Shown in pieces: positions 58,674 through 64,000 of a DNA stretch of 64,000 nucleotides (position 1 is its first letter; each line of letters opens with the position of its first letter). The notes under the pieces were generated by a model. It saw nothing but the letters and a program-made list of their open reading frames with translations, was not told the origin of the DNA and made no database searches. This DNA is from Artemisia argyi (lineage: Eukaryota; Streptophyta; Magnoliopsida; Asterales; Asteraceae): assembly GCA_030686995.1 (NCBI GenBank), contig CM060680.1:78132616-78196615 (forward strand), given 5' to 3'. The position numbers and the translations under genes were made by a program.

Positions 58674-59016
58674 CTAGAAAAAAAATGTATGGATCAACAA
58701 AAAAAACAATAGATCTACAAAAAAACTATAAAGTGTATGGATCTTGTATCATTTTGTGTATATAGCAATGGACCAGCTGCCTATTTATTAGACTGGAGTT
58801 GGCGCTGAGCTAAGTGAGTACAAGAACCAACCATGCAAACAAGCCAACAAAACACATCTTTTATGGTGTTTCACTGAAACGAAGTTCCCCGTGTCTCCTT
58901 ATGGAACATAAAGTGCTCAAGTTACAAACATAAGCTGGCAAATGCAAATGACCACCCACTCAACAAAGCAATACTCTTATTTAAATGAAACTGGATATGC
59001 AAGGAAATGAACCTAC

Positions 59017-59677
59017 CCTGTTCCGTAAGTTTTTCATCGACCACCTTTGCAATCTACATACGCAAAACAAGGCAAAAAAAAAGTGATATCAGCATCAGTT
59101 AGCATTCAACAGAACATTCATAAAGCTACAATTACTTAATTTATCAAAGAACACAACATAATTATCCATCACCTTGTTGAAATGCTCATACTGTCTGTTA
59201 CCAAGTCCAAACACTGCGTATTGAAGCTTTTCAAGCCATTCACCTTTCTCTTCTCCCTGTAACAGTAGGAAAAAAATCAAATTAGCATATAAATCCTACT
59301 TAATTACCACATTGTACTATTCCACAACTCGCACAGTATTTACCTCGGTAAACCATTTATAGAATCTAGCAGCATTATCTGTCGGCTCACCATCTCCATA
59401 CCTACAAAACCAAATCATCATAAAGAATTCAATTAGTAGGTATTCATTAACCACCTACCACATCTTTTACAATTATAATAACATCATACACAAACTTATC
59501 AGATCCCAACATTTGAATTAAAAAAAAAAAAAAAAAAAAAAAGACATGTATCAAATAAGCAACTTTAAATATACCAGATTCCAAAAACGATAAAACTTAC
59601 GTAGCTAAAAAGAAAAAAGCAAGAGATTCTTTCTTTAGCTTCTCTTCATACTCATCATCTTCAGCGGCATAATCATC
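59017..59677 (-). pseudogene. Captured NADPH-cytochrome P450 reductase fragment (four exons)
   Basis: Four consecutive exons on the minus strand are a (59677-59601), b (59401-59344), c (59256-59173) and d (59053-59017). They encode part of the FMN-binding flavodoxin domain of CPR, the ER-bound electron donor to P450 enzymes. The motifs are D-D-Y-A-A-E-D-D-E-Y, then [14 protein letters not shown] (FMN loop), then [13 protein letters not shown], then V-V-D-E-K-L-T-E-Q-G. Exon sizes are 77, 58, 84 and 37 bases with agreeing phases and GT-AG introns, and no stop is seen. The N-terminal anchor, FAD and NADPH domains are absent. This is a fragment, not a gene, but a well-preserved one. Confidence 0.88.
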
Positions 59678-60047
59678 CTATAAAAAGTATAAACAAAATC
59701 AATTACGCCCTTTAGGAATCAATACTACTTCCAGATAAAGTATCAACGAAAACCTTAGAACTCGAACATACATCAGATCGTAGGTAGTGAGGGTTTGGAG
59801 GTGGAGGGTGGGGTGAAGAGATTAAGATGGGTGATGTATCTAAGATGTGGTAGGCGGATGTGATTATGGTTTAGGGTGAGGTGAAAGTGTGGTAGGCGGA
59901 TGTGATTATGGTTTAGGGTTTGAGTTTGACTGAAAAAGTAAAGTGTGTTTATATAGCCAAAACTCAAGGGTATTATGGGGATTAAGTGAAAATTCAGTTT
60001 TTCATATCTTGACTTGTTGACCAAATCTCCATTATAAGTAGTATAGA
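59054..60047 (-). other. Helitron 5' region with a 30-bp-unit duplication
   Basis: Between the Helitron 5' end and the first captured CPR exon (59677) there is no recognised gene. GGTAGGCGGATGTGATTATG followed by GTTTAGGGT occurs twice at about 59848-59919. The TC end is at 60047. Any promoter for the captured exons would lie here. Confidence 0.45.
59519..59542. repeat. Poly-A run in a CPR-fragment intron
   Basis: About 24 consecutive A on the plus strand (T on the transcribed sense), within an intron. Confidence 0.7.
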
Positions 60048-60702
60048 TAAGTCCTTTCATATGGTCTAAGATGATTTTACATACATATTGAACATCATTT
60101 ATCATATTTCAATTGTGTTGATATACTCCAAGTGTAAACAAAAAAAGAAATACAGACTTTTAGACTATGTGAAAAAACACATACAAAAAATATATAATAA
60201 AGTCCGTATAAGATAAGCTATGTTTCTACATCTTGTTTACAAGATGATTTGATTATGGATAGTGATTTTGGACGTCCACTTGTAACTAACTCAATAGAGT
60301 TTTGGTATCTTTTTATAACTTTTGACCTTTTTTCCATCGGTAATCACAACATTGCCATGTCTTATGTAGACATCTTTGTGGGCTTGCAATAAAGTGCAAA
60401 AGTGCTTGGCGTACAAGCTGTTAATGCATATAAACATGTAGTACAATTATAAAAAGCACACTAGTCAATTCAAGGATGTGCACTGACAAATACGTTCACT
60501 GCCCATTAAAGTTGCAACGACTCTGTACGCTTGTATAATTTAGAAAAATTATAACTCTAGTGTACGTTTTTAGTTCGATCATTATGCACAATCGCTATGC
60601 AAAAAGCAAAATCTTTTTTTAAACAAGCTTTAATTGTGTACCTTTACATGTTTTTGCATTGTCAACATGTACATCCCATCCAATATTACTCTTGGAATAA
60701 AT
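60048..60702. other. Intergenic, no gene seen
   Basis: AT-rich sequence between the Helitron end and the copia LTR, with no recognised repeat or frame. Confidence 0.5.
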
Positions 60703-61141
60703 TGTTAAAAAAAGTAACAACGGATTGAAGTAAAACCACAACTATTATATGAAATACAACAAATAATGACACACAGTTTTAACGTGAAAAAACCCTAATA
60801 GGGTAAAAAAAAAAAAAAAAAAAAAAAGAACGATTTGTTTCAACTATGTAACAACTTAGAAATTACACACTCTCTAATTATAATGATAAACACCAATAAT
60901 TATATCTCTTGTATTAGGAGATACTACAAACTCTCTTACTTTCTCACAATAACTCTTATAAGATTTAGAAGTGAGCGTAATGAAAATGAAGCACGGATTC
61001 ATTGCGTTTTTATAAGTAAATTGCTTAAATTGTGACATCATGCATGACAATGACACAATTTAAGTTGCAATCCAAGTTGTGGTGTAAGAATCTCATCAAT
61101 TATTTATATTTGCATACCATGTATCCTGCTACCTTTTAACA
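60703..61141 (-). repeat. Probable 3' LTR of the second copia (439 bp)
   Basis: The ends are TGTTAAAA and TTTTAACA, an 8-base perfect inverted terminus. It directly follows the element's RNase H tail in the minus-strand sense. It contains a poly-A run at 60809-60826. The partner LTR is outside the window, so the assignment is inferred. Confidence 0.5.
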
Positions 61142-61149
61142 ATTTATCA

Positions 61150-61545
61150 CTTGAAGATTACATCGATGCTCAAGCAATCTTCACACGACATCCCTCCTGG
61201 CCATTTTCAAGTTGCTTATGTTTCTGCTATACCGCATGAGGATCGACATTATATAAACTTGTCACAGATAGTTTTTGTCAGGCAATCTGCCACTTTATCA
61301 TCATATGAATTTTCTGCATATCCATTGTTCCTTCTTTCACTTTTTCACAAATGAAGTGATATTGAACTCGTATATACACTTATAGAAGTTGATGTCTTGA
61401 ATTTTAAGCGATGTTGCTTGCTGATATCATAATGCTCACAAAAAAGTAAAGAAACCTTTTTGAGGCCATGAAGTAGATTTCTTTCAACAGGAATCTTCAT
61501 TCCTTGTTCAGACATACGTTTAAGCTTTTGATGCCACATTATTGT
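61150..61545 (-). pseudogene. Copia pol remnants (pre-integrase and RNase H tail)
   Basis: The minus strand at 61545-61345 encodes M-W-H-Q-K-L-K-R-M-S-E-Q-G-M-K and L-F-C-E-H, the GAG-pre-integrase zinc region just before integrase. Directly after it, about 61345-61150 reads like the end of copia RNase H (V-A-D-C-L-T-K-T). The 2-3 kb that should separate them are gone. No full frame remains. Confidence 0.65.
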
Positions 61546-61562
61546 TGGTTGGTGTTTAATGG

Positions 61563-62144
61563 TGTTAGAAACTGATTTACATATAAAAACAAATATAAGA
61601 CAAGCAAATATAAATAATCAAAGTAGCATAAGCAAATAAAAAACACCGAAATGATTCCTTATGTTTATGTGATTAATCTAAAGATAATAAGAAAACATGT
61701 ACCGTATTAGCTCGGAGTGATCAAGAAACTAATATAATCAATATGTGATTATACTCAAAGGTTGATCCACACTACACGTCCACAATACCTTAGGAATGCT
61801 AGTCGTAACACCCTGCATCCTTGAAACAAGCAAGACTAAAGTCACAACCCGAAAACCCTTTGAGGGTTGTTTAATCGATCAACCACCAAAATAAGATAGG
61901 GATGAAGAGATTTGTTTATTGTGTTATTTGATTATTGGATTAAGGCTTTGTATTTATACTAATACAAACTTCCTAGAATATTCTTAACTTGATCGCCAAG
62001 CTAACCTTTCCTTTTTCTTCCCCTCTTTGGCTGAATACCCTTATGGTATATGAGGATACATACACTTAGCCATATAATTATGTAATGTGCCTTTAGCATA
62101 CTCCAATAATCGTAATTTTATAGCTCTGATTAAACGAAGTAACA
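61563..62144 (-). repeat. Solo LTR (582 bp) inside copia pol
   Basis: On the minus strand it runs from TGTTACTTCG to TTTCTAACA, with a TATA-like AGTATAAATA at 61951-61960. It splits copia coding sequence: 62145 onward and 61562 downward are both coding-like. The flanks GCATC and CCATT match at only three of five positions, so the duplication is decayed or the ends are slightly off. Confidence 0.55.
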
Positions 62145-62182
62145 GATGCTTCGACCTCCTCTATTATCTATATTTTGAGTTA

Positions 62183-62674
62183 TTATAAGTTTGCAACCTC
62201 CTTTTCTCCTTTCATAAGTACAAGCGCACTTTTTATGATTTTCATGATCTTGTTTTGTATTTTCACCTTAAAACAAATATCATCAAATTGTCCTAAAGAC
62301 AATAAATTCTTCTTTAATCTATCCATGTGTCGCACATTGTGAATAATACGAACTATACCATCATGCATCTTTACCATGATACTTTCATTTCCAATGATCT
62401 TTAGTTCATGATCATTGCAACTGTACACATATCCACCCTCAGAGATTGATTCATATTGATGAAACCATTTTCTTCTAGCAGTCATATGAAAAGTAGCTCC
62501 CGTATCAAACAACCACACATTTGTAAATCTCTTTTTGCCTTCTTTTGCAACTACTATGTCACAACATAGGGAGTTCCTATCTTCTGAAGTGCTCGCAACA
62601 TTTTTCTGAGGATTAGAGCTATTAAGACCCCAAAATACTTCTTTTAGTGACCCAACTTGCGACATTTGTAGCAT
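62183..62674 (-). pseudogene. Copia protease region
   Basis: This minus-strand frame contains W-L-F-D-T-G-A-T-F-H-M-T, the copia aspartic protease active site, followed by the pre-integrase start (L-L-S-L-G-Q-F-D-D). Another frame overlapping its start holds C-Y-K-C-R-K-L-G-H, the zinc knuckle, so gag and protease are now out of frame. The frame ends just before the solo LTR. Confidence 0.75.
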
Positions 62675-62689
62675 TTGTAACTCTTCTTC

Positions 62690-63045
62690 CTCTCAGATTT
62701 TGATTTACCATGATTGTAACTCTCAGTTGGGCCACATTACGTTAACCTCCCTCTCGTCACTACCAAAGCCTCCATGTGTCTTGAATTGGTTTGTATGTCC
62801 TCCATATTGCTGCGCCTATTTTCTTCTTTTAAAAGAGCGGTTGCAACAGCATCGAAGACTAGATAGTCTGAAAGGACATTATTGGTTAAGTTGATGCTGA
62901 GCTGATCATACGAGTCATGTAAACTTTGAAGTAGAATTTTAGCATGTTTGTGTGACTCTATTATGTAACTCAAAGAAGTGAGTTAAGAAAATAGAGTATT
63001 TAAACTATTAATGTGCTTAATCACTAAAGTAGATTCCGTCATACG
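62690..63045 (-). pseudogene. Copia gag remnant
   Basis: The minus strand encodes L-L-Q-S-L-H-D-S-Y-D-Q-L and L-L-K-E-E-N-R-R, the copia UBN2 gag domain, then a G-R-L-T tail. A TAA stop lies near 62975, and coding upstream of it (M-T-E-S-T-L-V-I-K-H-I-N) continues to the edge of the Tekay-like LTR. It is broken and truncated. Confidence 0.75.
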
Positions 63046-64000
63046 TGTAACAATTCGCATTTTCAGATTAATTACTATTCCTGGAAAATTTCACTATTCA
63101 CTTTTTACTATTCACTTTCACTATTCACTCCCAAAATTGTTATTTCATATTCTCGTAAGTTAAACTATTTTAATGATAATCCGAGAATTTGACACTCGTC
63201 GGATCATTTCTGCAAAAATCACGAAACCGTGTCCGAGATTTACTTTTAGGTTTAAACGTCATTCCAGCATCCCGATATGTCCATAAAACATTATAAACAA
63301 TAGAAATATGATTTTCTCTCATTTTAGGACAATTCCAAAAGTTTTGGAATTTTACGTTTTCCAGTTCAGCGTTTTACGCGTTTTAGACCCGCGTTTCCAG
63401 TTTTAGCAGCATTTAAGCAACCCAATAGAACCTACCACTCATTTTATATTTTATTATGGACTATATTGGTAAGTTCTAGCATATTTATAAGTTTCATATT
63501 TTTAGGATACCCGATTTTAAGTTTCAGGACTTAACGACTTACCGTTAGCAATTACCGGGATCAAAACTCACTCCGTAACTTAGATAAGACCATGACTACT
63601 CATCTAGTCACCCTAGATCAGCCTTGTCCGACTTATAGGGGGGTGGGATTCACCTAATATGTGTCTTGATCTCATGCCTTAAGCTCTAAGATGTTAACAA
63701 GTGTCTAAACTTCCATGCTAAGCTTCCTAATCCTAAACTTGGTCACCAAGTTTAGGCACCTTCCTAGACACCTTCCTAACCTCCTCTTCATGCTATAAAT
63801 ACAAAGCTCATTCCTTCCTTTCTTCATAATCCAAACATCACACCATTAATTCCTAGCACCATGATCATTTGATCTTCAAACTACAAGTTACACTACAAAG
63901 TTCAAGGTCTTAGTATTCTCTACCTAGTTCTTAAGTTTGTTTGGTGATTCCATGGTTGAATTAGGAGGTACACAATGTTACTAGGGCTGAAGTTAAATGG
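63046..64000 (+). repeat. Start of a Tekay-like LTR, runs off the window
   Basis: TGTAACAATTCGC begins exactly where copia gag coding stops. A run of TTCACTATTCACT phrases lies at about 63085-63130, and TATAAATA at 63794-63801 is followed by a CT/CA-rich stretch like a transcription start. No coding frame. TGTAAC is also the start of the chromovirus LTR at 45531, but the sequences otherwise differ. Confidence 0.55.
63794..63801 (+). promoter_or_regulatory. TATA box in the 63046 LTR
   Basis: TATAAATA about 750 bases into the LTR, followed within 40 bases by a CT-rich region, is the expected place of an LTR core promoter. Confidence 0.45.

Larger units (their letters stand above)
42862..60047 (-). 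mobile_element. Non-autonomous Helitron with fragments of three host genes, split by a chromovirus
   Basis: On the minus strand the element starts TCTATACTAC at 60047, preceded by A. It ends with a hairpin (CCGTTGC...GCACGG, 42872-42888), then GTATTCGT and CTAG at 42862, followed by T. These are the structural marks of Helitrons: TC 5' end, CTRR 3' end, hairpin about 10 bases inside, insertion between A and T, no target duplication. In between lie exon-intron fragments of CPR, NTMC2T5-like and TRM-like genes, all in the element's orientation, which is typical of Helitron gene capture. No Rep/helicase is present. Without the chromovirus (45531-58151) it would be about 4.6 kb. The ends were found by eye, and independent copies are needed to prove them. 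Confidence 0.72.
60703..63045 (-). mobile_element. Second Copia element, decayed, minus strand
   Basis: Pieces in order on the minus strand are gag (63045-62690), zinc knuckle, protease and pre-integrase (62674-62183 and 61545-61345), RNase H tail (about 61345-61150) and a 3' LTR (61141-60703). The integrase and reverse transcriptase between the pre-integrase and tail pieces are missing, so there is a large internal deletion. A solo LTR of another family interrupts it, and a Tekay-like LTR cuts off its 5' end at 63046. Confidence 0.72.

Noticed and set aside
59773..60105. 110-residue minus-strand frame near the Helitron 5' end
   Set aside because: It crosses the proposed Helitron terminus, contains a tandem duplication and matches no family.
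1..64000. CRISPR arrays, bacterial operons, tRNA or rRNA genes
   Set aside because: No regularly spaced direct repeats of CRISPR type, no tRNA cloverleaf or rRNA core sequence noticed; the DNA is plant nuclear in character.

Overview
This is a gene-poor stretch of nuclear DNA from a flowering plant. It has spliced genes with GT-AG introns, plant hAT MITEs and long LTR retrotransposons. The gag sequences of the Athila/Tat and Copia elements look most like those I know from Asteraceae (Tanacetum, Artemisia or Chrysanthemum type), so an aster-family genome is my best inference. Nearly everything is transposable element, often nested. Only one nuclear gene looks complete: mitochondrial ATP synthase subunit delta' (28406-34388, two exons, a 5.4 kb intron).

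Layout. 1-8939: internal part and start of the 3' LTR of a decayed Athila-type Ty3/gypsy element (plus strand). 8940-13524: very long LTR-like sequence holding a hAT-type MITE with an exact 8-bp target duplication. 13525-18626: a decayed Copia element on the minus strand (5' LTR, PBS, leader with an AACTCGGTA array, gag frame with about eight stop codons), cut off exactly where the long LTR ends. 18627-22510: intergenic, with a small cold-shock-domain-like fragment. 22511-23692: CYP71-type cytochrome P450 pseudogene, followed by a hAT element (23762-24621) with an exact 8-bp duplication. 24695-28174: 5' part of an Athila/Tat element (LTR, PBS, gag), itself broken by a 182-bp hAT MITE. 28406-34388: the ATP synthase gene, with three MITE-like insertions in its intron. 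34389-42861: intergenic, with several MITEs and foldbacks.

42862-60047 is the most interesting region. It reads as a non-autonomous Helitron on the minus strand: TC at the 5' end, preceded by A; CTAG at the 3' end after a hairpin, followed by T. It carries exon-intron fragments of three unrelated host genes, all in its own orientation: NADPH-cytochrome P450 reductase, a C2-domain NTMC2T5/synaptotagmin-like gene, and a TRM (TON1-recruiting-motif) family gene. A 12.6 kb Tekay-type chromovirus (45531-58146) then inserted into the captured C2 exon. Its two 3.2 kb LTRs are almost identical, its 5-bp target duplication GATGC is intact, and its 1490-residue Gag-Pol frame is uninterrupted, so the insertion is very recent. 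That element also has an extra coding frame between its primer site and gag. Without the chromovirus the Helitron would be about 4.6 kb.

60048-64000: a second decayed Copia element on the minus strand (3' LTR, RNase H tail, protease and gag pieces), split by a solo LTR and cut at 63046 by the start of a further Tekay-like LTR that leaves the window. I found no tRNA, rRNA or CRISPR array. Boundaries and identities come from reading the sequence by eye; no alignment or database search was run.
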